Shown: positions 37,901-49,608 of the stretch, one piece after another | Numbering within the stretch: position 1 is the stretch's first letter | Layout: each line of letters starts with the position of its first letter | Assembly (NCBI GenBank): GCA_948099385.1 | Contig: CANUEZ040000103.1 | Span: forward strand, 7,922,501 to 7,986,500 | Source: Fasciola hepatica | Lineage: Eukaryota > Platyhelminthes > Trematoda > Plagiorchiida > Fasciolidae | Length of the DNA: 64,000 nucleotides | Direction: 5' to 3' | The notes under the pieces: model-generated | What the model was told of the DNA's origin: nothing | The model's input: only the letters and a program-made list of their open reading frames with translations | Database searches by the model: none | Made by a program: the position numbers and the translations under genes

Positions 37901-39790
37901 CCAGCGCATGCCTTGTTCGTGATTGGTTTGTTCAAATTATGCCCCTGACTGTCTGAGAGACGTTGAGAATGACAATTGCTTGCGGAGTGAATGATACAGA
38001 GCGCCGGTTTATGTTTGCTAGTGCTGCCTGAGAAGGAATAACAAACTGTTGATTGGAGCATTCGGAGCTTGAGTCTGCTCTGCAGAAAATTATCAAAGAA
38101 ATCACGAATTTCTTTCGAGCTGTGTAACGCACCAGGCTACTTTTAGATGTTTGCTACTGCAGGCGCTGGATAACCTAGACGGTGTTGTGGTGTATGGGGA
38201 TGCTATTGTGGTACTTCCAAAGACGATTGACCAGCATGTCTTCAGACTAAGTGTGGTCCCTGAGAGAACCAAAATGGTGTGTTTGGGATTCTGCGCTAAG
38301 AAGTGGCAAATCGCACGTGACATGATCGTTCGTCTTGGACATATTGTTTGAGGCGGCTAGCTACAACGCCAACCCGAGAAAATTGACACGATTCGGAATA
38401 TCCTCTTGCCAGAACCAGAAAGCCAACTAAGATCATCCTTTAGCCTGATTGGTTTTGACATCAAGTTTTTGCCAAGCTTTTTCACAGAAAGCAGATTTCC
38501 CTTCTAAACTACCGAGGAAATATTAGACGTTGTAGTGGGCGGCTGATACGGAGGCGGCATTTAAGAAGTTCGAGGAAAGTGCAACAAACCCTCAAAACTG
38601 TTTGATAATACCAAAGCCGCATGATAAATTCACCGTGGTTGGGGATGTCAGTGGCGTCGGAAATGGCGCAGTATTGTCCCAACTGTCCGGGGTGATCGAA
38701 TACTCCAGCTGGTTTCTCACACGTTCTTTGTCCCAGAGGATCAGGTGATGGTAATAGCAATCCCAGTAAATCGGCTGATGTCATTTGATGATGTTTTCGG
38801 CCATCAAAGAAATGACAGCATAGAGAGGACGGTTTGTTCACATCTTCAAGCATCGACAGAACCAGATGGGATCTCACCTGCGCTGCCCGACTTACTGAAA
38901 ACATGGGGACGATATCATGCGGAAGATTGAAAGCTGCTCATTGACGTTGATGTGGGACAGAGTCTGCGACCCAGACGACTGCTCTTTGCTCACGAGGCCC
39001 TACGTGAGCGTGCGATACAGTTGGTGCACGGCACTCTTCACATGGGACAGCAATGAATCATCGGATTGATGCGGCGCAGAGTCTTCTGGCCCACGACGTT
39101 GATAATTATATACGAATTTGCCCTGGTTGTCAGAGGAGCCGAGAGCATGTGACAGTGACACCAGCAATGCAGTACGTAGAAGCGCGTTGAGTGTTCGATC
39201 GTTGGGGTTGAATATTTTTGGTCCTGTACATGTGAATGCGACTGGAAATGAGCACAATATGACAATGGTTGAACATGTGTTTTGCTGGGTGAAGGCAACC
39301 CCAATACCGAATCAAACGGATGATACGGTTTCCCGAGTGTCTGTTGATTAGGCGATGACGCGATTTGGTAAACCAGAAACGATCATCGCTGACCAGGGTC
39401 CTTGCTTCGAATCGAAGACATTTCAAGACAATTTGTAACAGCGGGGAATCCGGCGAATACGGACATCGCCCTACCATCACCAGGCAAACGGAATAACAGA
39501 AAGATTCATCAGAACCATGGAAGAGTGGATAAACAACCACGGAAATGATTAGAAAGAAGAACTATCGGAGATATTGCTAAGTTACCACGCAAAGAACCAT
39601 TCAAAAATGGGGACGACATCGTTCGAACTCGCTTTCGGGCAGGAACTCAGAACGCAATTGGATGTGTGACTCAACAGAAAGAACGATAAACGTCTGACAG
39701 CCCGTGAGTAGAGGCATCTAGATACAGTGGCAGTACAACGGATGAGAAATGCACATAGTCGAAACAAGTGAAGGTACGATAGACGGAACC
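37901..39790 (+). pseudogene. Ty3/Gypsy pol (RT, RNase H, integrase), degraded
   Basis: Reading along the plus strand with many frameshifts, the RT is at about 38100-38350 with LDNLDGVVVYGDAIVVLPKT. This matches the Gypsy VYQDDI box, but the second catalytic aspartate is alanine. A LGHIV stretch follows. RNase H-like sequence lies at about 38560-38720, with DVSGVGNGAVLSQ and EYSSWFLTRS. The integrase spans about 39090-39660: the zinc-binding pair CPGCQ, WGLNIFGPVHV (first catalytic D replaced by N), IIADQGPCFES, HHQANGITERF, and LSYHAKNHSKMGTTSFELAFG. The order and motifs are those of a Ty3/Gypsy pol. It is clearly dead, and no flanking LTRs were found. Confidence 0.85.
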
Positions 39791-40189
39791 AAGCATAAAA
39801 ATGGCAGTGGTTTACGCCAGGACGGCTGGTAAAGGCGAAGAATCACAAATGACCCGATGTGGCAAGTCCGTGACCACTAAGTTCCAGAGACGATAGAATC
39901 GATCATACGCTATACTCGCGAGAAAGAATTCCAGTCTCAGAATCATTCAACGACCACAAGGCAAATTAGTCAACGGATGCGACTTGGCACCCTGGCACAC
40001 GACTACGAATTTCATCATTCCTCACCCGATATTCCCATCAAACCCGGGCAATGTTTCGGGGACACCGGTGTTCAAATACAGAAAGCCGCAGAGCATCCTC
40101 AACTCAGCGAGACCAAGTAGCACAATAGTAAAGAAGAACAATACGAACTATGGCGCTGTACTTTTCTCCCTTGAGAGAAATTTGGATGT

Positions 40190-40725
40190 CATTTTTATTG
40201 GAAGATACACCTTTAGCCTTTGTGCAATCAAGCGCGTCCCGCGAGGCAGCAGAGCTGGTTCAAATGAGCCAGTGACCAATTGTGTGGGTCATTTGCTTCT
40301 TCTAGAAACCTCTGAGACGCCGGTGACTGGTTGCTCAGCTCACACACACTTGGGTTGAAGCTACACACCCTGCATACCCAGTACATCCCTCCTCCATAGA
40401 TGCCGGTGAGCATAGTGTTATACGCTTTATACACCACCTATGGTTGTTTCGGAATCAAGGTATAACCAACTTCCCCAGACTGACAATTAGTCAGTCAACT
40501 AGATGGAAAGCGTTGAGCTTTCGCCTTCACCGTCACACTTTTGTGAAACAGCCCCGCCACAAAAAGGGAGTGAGTGGGACTTCCTCAGCAGAAGCTATAT
40601 GAGACATGCGGTCATTTGGGAGCATTCTGAGAGGCGTTTAGTTTGGGTAGCCAACTCGGGCTTGAGATACTCAGCCTCGACCATACTGAGGCATTTTGGA
40701 GGCATCTTCCAGCATACTGAGTAAA
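40190..40725 (+). repeat. 0.5-kb interspersed repeat, copy A
   Basis: This copy aligns to 63465-64000 with the same spacing for its first 250 bases and a few small indels later. The best-conserved block includes CCATAGATGCCGGTGAGCAT and a GTTATACGC...ACACCACCTATGG stretch (40394-40443). The second block is near 40605-40720 (GGTCATTTGGGAGCATTCTG). A possible box A/box B pair near 40212-40265 hints at a tRNA-related head, but the match is weak. It has no coding capacity. Copy A lies just downstream of the Gypsy remnant. Confidence 0.8.
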
Positions 40726-42052
40726 GTGAGATTCCCAAAATACAAGGAAAAACATTATGAAAGAAGAAGGAAGAAGCAAGCAGAATCAACCGAAAATATA
40801 TTATTGAAACATGTCGGACATTCAAAGAAGTTGGCAGACCAACTTACCTGTGAATACAATTTGGAAAGCGGCTATCAATTTTTTGCCAGTGCAAGTTGCT
40901 TGGCCATCGGCTACAACAGGAGAACCGGTGGGAAAACATTTGCATGGGATCGACGGCACCTCGGAATTTATTTCATGCTCGGAATACGACCATCTTGTGT
41001 TTGATTCACTGTTGCAATGCTCACCGCGGATTCGTTAGCAGTCAACCAGTTGTCTTGCAATAAATTTACTCCCCTGTGAATGTGTGTCCGCGTAGGTGTC
41101 ATTTGTTGTGTTGATGGTGGGAGGGGAAGTGGTGAGGGGTGAAAGGCTAAAACGCGAATCTCAGATTAGCCGATGATTCCGAGGACACGAATTTTCCTGG
41201 CTCTCAGTGCATTGTAAGTTTATTCGTGTGGAGCACCGTACAGGACAAGGGCTGTGAGCAGGAATATTACACAAACATACTCGAATCGTAATAAATAGTC
41301 CGCTTTACTTTCACTCGTTTGAGTTAGATCAAGTTCATTATTATTGGACTTGCGGGTAAATTTTGGACAACTGACCACGTAGGACATCTTCAAGAGTTAA
41401 TGAGAATGCATTATTAATTGTATTCTGCAAAAATTCCGCCCTTATTTTCACGGTTTTGTTGGTTTTCTGTTCACTCTCCTCTGTCTGATGTATTCTAATA
41501 AGTAAGGAGTTGCGGGTAAAACAAGCAGTTACAAGGGTTCATCCGCTATCATTTGATTCAATCAAGTCGAAGCGGATGACTGGATAATAATCTGTCATAT
41601 AACTTCAACTCCAAGTGTTACGGCCCTTGTAATACCAAATAGGCTCACTTGGATTAATAATTGAAGGCAGAGTGGAGTTCTCTCCAGGTATCCGACAATA
41701 ATGGTCGTAGGGTCAACTTTGGAAAGGCTGGTCTAGTTTCGTTCAGGTGTTCGCCTAGTTTCTGTCGAATTTTCAGCGATCTAGGCACTGAACGTGTAAA
41801 CAACATTCCAAAATGTGTGAAATGTATGATATTTCGGTGCATTGAGGTATTCCATCACAAGTATCCCTGTATCTCAATTAAATTCTAAATATAATTCAAA
41901 TACATTCAGAATGATTGACGTCCAGTCTTCCAACAGCACTTCACTACGGTAGTGCAGAGCTCACGACGAGAAGAGTTACAGGTCGTGGAATGTTTATATA
42001 GTGCGCATAGCACATATTCCATGCATTCGAAAAAGCAGACAAAGTCATCGAC
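40726..42052. other. No assigned feature
   Basis: This is AT-rich DNA with short frames only. No motif, RNA gene or repeat was recognised. Confidence 0.5.
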
Positions 42053-42823
42053 CTAATCTAGGTCACACAGCTTTCCATTATTTCCTAGTTCGATACGCCC
42101 ATCCTGAAGATTTTGCAAGGCCTTCTCCATTATCTTGTCCATGGCGAAGTTGAACAGGAATGGAGAAATGGAACATCCCTGTCGAACACCACTGGTAGTT
42201 CCCAGCTGATTGGATAGTTCGCCGTAAGGTCTTTGGCGGCCAGAAGTATGAGAGTATAACGATCTCAGTAGATTCACGAATTTCTGTGGCACACCTTTCC
42301 GGTGAAGAATGTTGAATAGCGCTGTTCGGTCATTCGAATCGATGACACCCATCAAATCGAAGAAAACCATAATTGTCAGTCCACGATGTGTGTGTGTGAC
42401 GCGTTTCAGGTAATTTGCGAAGAGTAAAAATCTGGTCAGTGCATCCCTTCCCGACCTGTGCGGAATCTGCCTTGCTGTTCGCGGGCGTTTCTCTCGTGAG
42501 TCGGTGTCAGACGGCGAAACAAAAATCGGGGCTAATATCTTTGTGTCTATCTGAATTAGGATAATCCAACAATGGTTAGTGCAGCCATTATGTATTTCTT
42601 CCTTGAAGATGGGTGCAATTAGTGACTCACCCCATGATAATGGAATACGCTCCTCGTTCCAAATGTCACACAGAAAGGTGGTTAGCGATTTTATCATCGC
42701 ACCACTGCCAATTTTGAAAAGATTTGGAGGTAGTCTGTCGGGACTAGCCGCCCTCCCTCGTTTTATTAACCGAGTGTTCAGCTCTAAGTCCACTTTCGAT
42801 AGAAGCTCAAGTGACACTTCCAA
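42053..42823 (-). pseudogene. RTE-like non-LTR reverse transcriptase fragment
   Basis: One uninterrupted 256-codon frame covers the early RT and palm. It includes SPDRLPPNLFK, IPLSWGESLIAPIFKE, and MVFFDLMGVIDSNDRTALF (the first catalytic block, with the usual aspartate context altered). GVRQGCSISPFLFNFAMD follows. The frame then reads CDLD and a TAG at 42053-42055, exactly where the tyrosine of Y-A-D-D is expected, followed by VDDF. The 'RQGCSISPFLFNF' pattern is typical of RTE-clade elements such as the SR2 group of schistosomes. No endonuclease or C-terminus is present; the element is truncated at both ends and inactive. Confidence 0.8.
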
Positions 42824-42864
42824 AGTAATCGCAGTTGTTCACATCGAAGTAACTACATTGGCTC

Positions 42865-43520
42865 CTGGTCAGCTAAATGGGGCCAGTCGAAAATTGATCA
42901 GCGAGCATTGTCCCAAAACATTTAGTGGCATTTTCAACCTGTCTGACGCTATTCATAGAGGCGGAGCCTGGGAGAGAATGGTTTGATCTGCCCGGAGAAT
43001 TCTGTACAACCTGTGTAATGAACAAACATTATCAGATGACAATTCACACGAGGATGATGGAGACTGAAAGGATAATCAACAACAGACCGCTGCTTCCTCC
43101 TTCGTCGGACATCCGGGACGACGTGCCTCTGACACCATGGTACTTGCTGTTTATCCGAAGACCGGCCTCGAAAGCCAGCGGTTAATCCTTTGAGGTGACT
43201 TGTAATCAGCAGTGCGAACAGATAAAACATACGGCTTGAACCATCGGGCGAAAGTAGGTACGCCAGCACGTTCCTACACTTCAATTACAACAACGGCTAC
43301 TACAGACCAACGATGCACTTAAGTTAAGAGAAGTAGTGCTACTAGGTTACACGAGGACCGTTTCCCCAAAGAAAGTGGCCGTTGGGAAGAATAGAAGAAC
43401 GCAAAGTCAGCAAGGACGGCTTGTGTGCAACGTGACCGTGCGCAGCAGCGGCGGAGTCCTAAGAAGAGACGTCCCCAAGGTTTGCAGGCTAGAGACATCT
43501 CCGGTGAAGCACGGAACGTA
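42865..43520 (+). pseudogene. BEL/Pao integrase C-terminal fragment
   Basis: Plus-strand pieces read HRGGAWERMV, then ETERIINNRPLLPPSSDIRD followed by DVPLTP. After a gap comes a stretch ending VTVRSSGGVLRRDVPKVC with RLE. These correspond to the HGG-WER block, the E-I-NSRPL...LTP block and the C-terminal K-L-L block of BEL/Pao integrases. The catalytic core further upstream is missing, because the opposite-strand RTE fragment begins there. Frames are broken. The element lies tail to tail with the RTE fragment at 42053-42823. Confidence 0.7.
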
Positions 43521-44420
43521 GATCATGGGAAACGGCCTGTGTTCCGCATGTGTTTCCCTCTCCCCGCTGGCAAGTAAGAACGAGCATAGGGGTCTGGAGG
43601 CGACTACGAAAGGAGAACCGTGGCTTAACTGTGTTTGAAGTGGCGATATTATGTGAGGATTTCGGGCCGATGTAACGACAGCTCAGTGCATTGTGCGAAA
43701 TTCCCACGAAGTTTCCTTTTTTCCCTCACGTGACCTCAATCAGCTCGTTACCTGGCCCTTTCAAACCAATTCAATCTACACGTCTTCCCTCCCTATCATA
43801 TACTGAACCCGGTTATCTTGCCTCGGTTCACCCAACGTCTTCCTACGGGTGTACTTTTACAGTAGAGCAATTTTCCATTGCGGACAATCCAGGGGCCTAA
43901 GACCTTCAATTTTTGTGCGTCATGTGCCCGACCTTGTGCGTCCTGCTTGCATCCGCACCGCACCAATGTCTGTATTTTCATTCAAGGCTTGTGATCACGC
44001 TACGCCTGCATGAGGGTCTAGGTCAAGCGTGTGTGCGATTCTCTTGGTCCTTATCTGATCTAATTCCATGGTCACATTTGTCCCTCTGTCCCATGTACGT
44101 TTCCCACTCTTTCCTTGATTGATCGATTGTGCTTCCTGTAAAAGATAGATTTCACCCTGTTATGATAACTCGGTCCCGTATTGATTGGCGTACGTTCCCT
44201 GATAGTCCCTTCAGACGATTTGAGGTCTACCCCAGGACCCTCGTGACTGGATTGCTCCACAAATTGAGGTATGTTGCTTGTTTTGCAATGATTATTCTCC
44301 GAAGTACACGTAGTTCATCGACTCGCCTTATTCGATTTGAGCTTCGGGTTTGTATTCTACGGGTCACTCATTTACTGGACCGCAGTTCAGTTACAAGTAA
44401 TAAATAAATTAAACACAATG
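43521..44420. other. Possible 3' region or LTR of the BEL/Pao remnant
   Basis: This sequence follows the integrase end and finishes with an AATAAATAAAT stretch near 44398. An LTR or 3' untranslated region would be expected here, but no second copy exists in the window, so it cannot be confirmed. Confidence 0.3.
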
Positions 44421-46860
44421 GGAACTGCTCTGTACCATTTGTCGGACGATTCAAGGCCTCTCGTCGTGCACCCAAAATAAGTGGTCGTGTGTTGCTACCT
44501 TACAAAAATGAAACTTACATCACAAGTCTTTCGGCCATCGACTCATCTTGTGCGTCCCGGGATGAGCGCGAATTTTTCGTGAACTCGTGACTCGTGCTAG
44601 GAAATCCACAAACCAACTGAGTTCAGTGGTTGCAAAGTGACAAAACTCAGCTTATCCGTTAATGTGGGCTACTGTGAATCACTACTACTTTGTTGGGAAG
44701 GAGCAGCGTTCCAAAAGATAAACTGAACAGTACAGAATTCGCAGGGCTCACATTAGTTTCTTCCAGTCAATCAGTCACAGATAATTATCTGAGAAAAATA
44801 TCTTACTACAGAGTACTACACGACTCTAGGCGCCGGAAAAGGTTGGATACCATCTTACCGAAGACATAATTTATCATGTACTGTCTTATTCCAGTGTAGC
44901 TGATGCCCTATTCTCCTCATTACACACTAAAAGACCAAATGCCAATGTGGTTATAAATTTGTTTTGTGTTCCAAAAAGAAGTTATGGCACATCCTGCACA
45001 TTCAGCTTTGTGCGCCAAGGTCCAGTATGTTTTGACACGATAGTCTGAGTCTGAAAGAGGTCAGTGTACCCAAATTTCCTCAGTATATTTAATTAGTTTT
45101 ATGGTTTGCGAATGGTGCACCTCATGTCATTTCCATTTTTCGTTGGGCATCACAGAAGTCAACGAGGTAGCAGATACCTTTTTTTGCATCAACCATACCA
45201 GGTAGAATTTGTCCCCTGCCAAGTATTGTACTACTGTTTGCATTTCTCTATTTCATGGCTTCACTGGTGAGTGCAAAACACATAATGACACCCACGCAGA
45301 ACCAAATTCACCATTCTATCCTGGATGCGCGTACGGATGAAATCACGCTCACATATAATTAGGTGAAAGGAGTCTTTTGTCCCACATATTAGACCAACAA
45401 TTGGACGTGCATACCAAAAGTCAGTTATATTAGAATCTAATAGTTGTTTTGTTTATTGTACGAAATGGCGAGATATATGGCGATTCGTAGGAAGTCACAC
45501 CGAAATATTTTTCCCGCTGAACAATAATGGCTTCTGTTTCGTTCTTGTTTATAATACAGCGTAAATAGAGATCCAACATATCCTTAGAATCTCGTGCCAT
45601 CTAGGCTGTTCGTCCGATTGGAAAGTGACCGACAAGGCTTTTCCGTGAACAATAACAGAGACATCATTTTCTTTAACTGGGATGGCTTCACCGCATCACT
45701 GTGTGTTCATGTTTCTTACTTAACCCAATTAGACGCAACACAGCAAATCAGCTTGGGGGAAACTTCCTTGGGAGCGGAAGGTTACTGATTCCATTCCGGG
45801 TAATACTGTGGAATTTTCTGTGCATAAATACAGGAAGATCTTTCGCTAATCAATTTTGATACGGTTATATCATTGAGTCCAATGATATGCGTCACAGATA
45901 ATGACTGAAGTGCACAGATTGCATTCTTATAAATCGTTTGTTGATAGATCTCTATGAAATATGTGAAAGGGAAGAATATCCGTGGTTTCTCCCGTCGTCA
46001 CTGAGCCGCGCATTGTTATACCGAACATTGTAGCCTCATTTCTCAGTGGGTTTACTATCCTCAACAAATAAATGAGCTCAGTTTGAAATATACTAAATCA
46101 ACTTTTCATATTTCTCCACGTAATAGGAAGTTATTTGAATTCTTATCTGTTGACTAGGCAGGCATTGAAAATGAATGAATATTTCACCTTTATCACGCTG
46201 AGCATTATGCTCGGGTCGGTTTCAGAGCGTCGACTATTGTGCAAGTCTAAATCAATCACTTGTAAGAATTTCGTTTATGAAAAATACATAGTTTATTGGT
46301 GTTTGATCTAAAAGCAGTGGAAAACGAGATACCCGTCAGTACTCATACACAAATTCTAGTATACATGATGAGGTTCAGGTTGTATCATCAGGTTCCATAT
46401 TCCGTGCATCTAGACATTCCACACTACATCTAACATCGTTCAAGTGAACGCTGGTACAACATTCAGTTAGCTGGAGTATGAGAATACAAATCACCCGAAG
46501 AAAAACTGTTTGATATTGAACGAGTATTTTCAAATTCAATCGCCAGTGATCTGGAAATGGTCTCATTACCTGAAAATACACAGTTATTAGGTAGGTGAGT
46601 GAACCAACTTGGTAATGATGTCGTGAACATGTATGTAGCAATGAAAGTGTGTTTTGTTCTAAATGGTGAATGATTCAGTAGTAGTTGTATCGCGTGCAAA
46701 CACACAGATCTTGAGAATGCGAATCAATATGGAGATACTGATATGGACATGCAGCTGAGCGTGGCTGACAGTGTACAACATCATTCGTTTACAAGACATT
46801 CCGCACAAGTGCTGAGTGACATACTGTCATTATTGGATGGTTCAAAAGCTGAAAAGTCTG
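44421..46860. other. No assigned feature
   Basis: This is AT-rich DNA with short open frames on both strands. I see no retroelement motif, RNA gene or repeat. It may be intergenic or intronic sequence belonging to the candidate gene that follows. Confidence 0.5.
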
Positions 46861-46864
46861 ATGA

Positions 46865-48267
46865 TCTATAAGTTGGAATTATGACGGAAGTTCCGATGAT
46901 AAAAGGTTTGGTTTTAGGCAAAACGCAAACTGCCAGGTAACCCGAAATTTCCACAGATGTTAGTCCATCAACATTCGAACACGCACACAGGCGTGATTAA
47001 AAGGCAGGTAAGAGCTTAGAGTATGAGAAAAGTGGGGTATTTGTGTACTGGAAATGATTCGGGAACAATGTGTCTTGAGGTTGAAGCAGGATGTGCTATA
47101 AGAAAAATGCAAGCTTTGTAGTATTATTCAATGATATTATCGAGTTTTTGCTCGGTTTCCCGACTCAGTTAATCATTTTCCACAAATCCAACATATTTTG
47201 CAAACCGTTCCATTTATTATTCAAAACAACGATTCAAGCATTTTAGGGTGGATCCAATATACTGCGAGACAAAACAAACCGGCTTTGATTTGGGTCAGTG
47301 AAAGTAGTCATAATTGAAGATTAAACATATCGAAGGGGAGGAAAGCTCTGGTAATTGATCAGAAAAATCGAGATGAAATGAGCGTAGGGTCTCTTGACAA
47401 GTGTCGTGACATCAAAGGACCGAAAAAGCAGATCCGCTGGAGTACGTCTATCCACTGGGATCGCTAGGATGGAAATCCATGAAGAATACCGCAAGTGTAC
47501 TGTGAGATAGAACGGAGCATTGCAACCATTGGCTGACAGGTGGTTTGTGCATTGCGTACCAAATTGACGAATTGGACATTGAATATCGTTTTTATAAATA
47601 ATGATGCTCTGGATACCGATTGCTGTTTAATAAATCTTGGGAAATTAGTATTTGGCACAACGAGAAATGCAATGTGAAATGCAAACCAAAAATTACCAAT
47701 ATATGAATATATTATTGACCCAACATACATAACCGAATCAATCAGTCCTGTTTAAACTTAGATCTGCCGTGTATAAATTTTGATATCATTCTTATTTAGT
47801 TCAATACATTTTCCATATATTACCTTTATAAGTAAACGACAGCAAAATACCACATAACTAAGCAGACTGTTCTATTTCAAAACTCCAAATAAATCTGTGA
47901 ATTGTTCGATTTTCGCAGGTACTCAAAAGCTGTCTTCTACATTTTTATGATTATATCAGCTGGTGGTCAAGTGATATCTGTGCAAGCAAATTCAATTTTT
48001 GTCATCGAATAGTTTGCGAACTATCGACAGTTGCACTGTGAAAAGGATCCAACCATTTCCTTTCTGGTTATGCAAGTAATTAGACGTAAATTCATATCGG
48101 AAAATGTGCAATCTCACAAAGTCCGTTCTTCAAATTGTACAGGTCACACTGTTATTAGTATAACATCTGCTTCAGATATGAATTGTTATGTTATAATGCC
48201 CAAAGTTGGCGATATGTGTGACCCGAATGAAACACAGCTAATCTTAACTGTACGACGGTCATTTTAG
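46865..48267 (+). CDS. Candidate multi-exon gene T1, possibly divergent T-box-like (low confidence)
   Basis: Exon candidate 1 (46865-47007) ends at a strong donor GTAAGA. It reads DDKRFGFRQKRKLPGNPKFP then QMLVHQHSNTHTG, which resembles the T-box stretch D-D-x-R-Y-x-F through P-K-R-M-Y-I-H-P-D-S-P-A-T-G. A donor just after this point is common in T-box genes. Candidate 2 starts after TTTTCGCAG at 47919 and contains SAGGQVISVQ, loosely like GGGQIMLNS. Candidate 3 (about 48140-48267) ends with DPNETQLILTV, like FPETQFIAVT. The order fits, but conserved W and K-L-T-N residues are missing. The region 46918-47401 is duplicated at 48498-48981. Functional status is unknown. Confidence 0.25.
46918..47401 (+). 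repeat. Direct repeat module A, copy 1
   Basis: This 484-base module matches 48498-48981 with only a handful of substitutions and compensating single-base indels. It includes the candidate exon end and donor at 47007/47008 plus downstream intron-like sequence. Confidence 0.92.
47825..47920 (+). repeat. Direct repeat module B, copy 1
   Basis: This 96-base segment is related to 48984-49079 (diverged, roughly three quarters of positions alike by eye). Both copies end in TCGCAGGT, which looks like a splice acceptor. Confidence 0.65.
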
Positions 48268-48314
48268 AGTTTTAACTAACCGTGTAGTATGTGAACTGGG
48301 TAATTATATGCCAA

Positions 48315-48483
48315 TAATATCATGAATTATGTCCAACTCAGTTTGCTTAGATCGAGTCGAAAGCAGTGCTTGGTGATCCCGGTATTTGCCGTGCAGTTGT
48401 TCGTTCACCTAAAATCATCCTTGTCCAGAAGAAATTTGAACTGATGGGCTATCAGTTTTTTGTACTCATACATAAAGAATTTT
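48315..48483 (+). repeat. Direct repeat module C, copy 1
   Basis: This segment matches 49095-49263 closely over 169 bases, including ATCATGAATTATGTCCAACT. It is open in one frame (48366 onward) that runs into module A copy 2 at 48498. Confidence 0.85.
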
Positions 48484-48599
48484 GGGTTTATTTTCCAGCA
48501 AAACTCAAACTGCCAGGTAACCCGAAGTTTCCACAGATGTGTGTCCATCAACATTCGAACACGCACACAGGCGTGATTAAAAGGCAGGTAAGAGCTTAG
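48366..48599 (+). CDS. Candidate exon across module C1/A2 junction, possibly T-box-like
   Basis: One 77-codon frame spans the junction between module C copy 1 and module A copy 2. It contains the same PGNPKFPQMCVHQHSNTHTG segment as exon candidate 1 of T1, with L changed to C, and the same GTAAGA donor at 48588. A TTTATTTTCCAG acceptor ends at 48498, so the true exon may begin there rather than at the frame start. This is either a duplicated exon of T1 or the remains of a second gene. Confidence 0.25.
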   Translation: MLGDPGICRAVVRSPKIILVQKKFELMGYQFFVLIHKEFWVYFPAKLKLPGNPKFPQMCVHQHSNTHTGVIKRQVRA

Positions 48600-48981
48600 A
48601 GTATGAGAAAAGTGGGGTATTTGTGTACTGGAAATGATTCGGGAACAATGTGTCTTGAGGTTGAAGCAGGATGTGCTATAAGAAAAATGCAAGCTTTGTA
48701 GTATTATTCAATGATATTATCGAGTTTTTGCTCGGTTTCCCGACTCAGTTAATCATTTTCCACAAATCCAACATATTTTGCAAACCGTTCCATTTATTAT
48801 TCAAAACAACGATTCAAGCATTTTAGGGTGGATCCAATATACTGCGAGACAAAACAAACCGGCTTTGATTTGGGTCAGTGAAAGTAGTCATAATTGAAGA
48901 TTAAACATATCGAAGGGGAGGAAAGCTCTGGTAATTGATCAGAAAAATCGAGATGAAATGAGCGTAGGGTCTCCTGGCAAG
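48498..48981 (+). repeat. Direct repeat module A, copy 2
   Basis: This is the partner of 46918-47401 at an offset of 1579-1580 bases. The end of the match is sharp: the copies agree through GCAAG/ACAAG and then diverge. Confidence 0.92.
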
Positions 48982-48983
48982 CG

Positions 48984-49079
48984 TTTATAAATAATCGACA
49001 ACAAAATACGACATGAATAAACAGATTGTTTCAATACAAATCCGCAAATACATCTGTGAATGGTTTAAATGTCGCAGGT
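48984..49079 (+). repeat. Direct repeat module B, copy 2
   Basis: This is the partner of 47825-47920. It follows module A copy 2 after only 2 bases, whereas 423 bases separate A and B in the first unit. Confidence 0.65.
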
Positions 49080-49094
49080 GTAATAATAAATCAG

Positions 49095-49263
49095 TAATAT
49101 CATGAATTATGTCCAACTCAGTTTGCTTACATCGCGTCGAAAGCAGTGCTTGGTGATCCCGGTATTTGCCGTGCAGTTTATTGTTTACCTAATATCATCC
49201 TTGTCCAGAAGAAATTTGAACTGATTTGCTATCCGTTTTTTGTACTCATACATAAAGAATTTC
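49095..49263 (+). repeat. Direct repeat module C, copy 2
   Basis: This is the partner of 48315-48483. It follows module B copy 2 after 15 bases, against 394 bases in the first unit, so the exon-like sequence between B and C was lost. Confidence 0.85.
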
Positions 49264-49608
49264 GGCAAATCAAGTCAACAGGTCGAAATTCGAGAATTTT
49301 GATATCGATCTGAGAGAACACGACAAACCGCGCAGTATTACTGGCGGAAGGCATTCAACTGAGCTCCAAGTTTTGACGGTACACTAGATTACAATAATCT
49401 GAATCACAGCAAGTAGAATTTTACCATGGTTAAGTGATTGCAAAAGGCATCAGAGTATGTAGTGACCGCAGTTCGTAATAATATATTCAAAAACATTTTC
49501 AGCATGCAAATTGTGTTTTTCAATAAAACCAGGAATTATTTGTATCCGTTGACATATACGTATACATACGATTGTAGATATTTGATTTTAAGTAATCCTT
49601 AATAAGAG

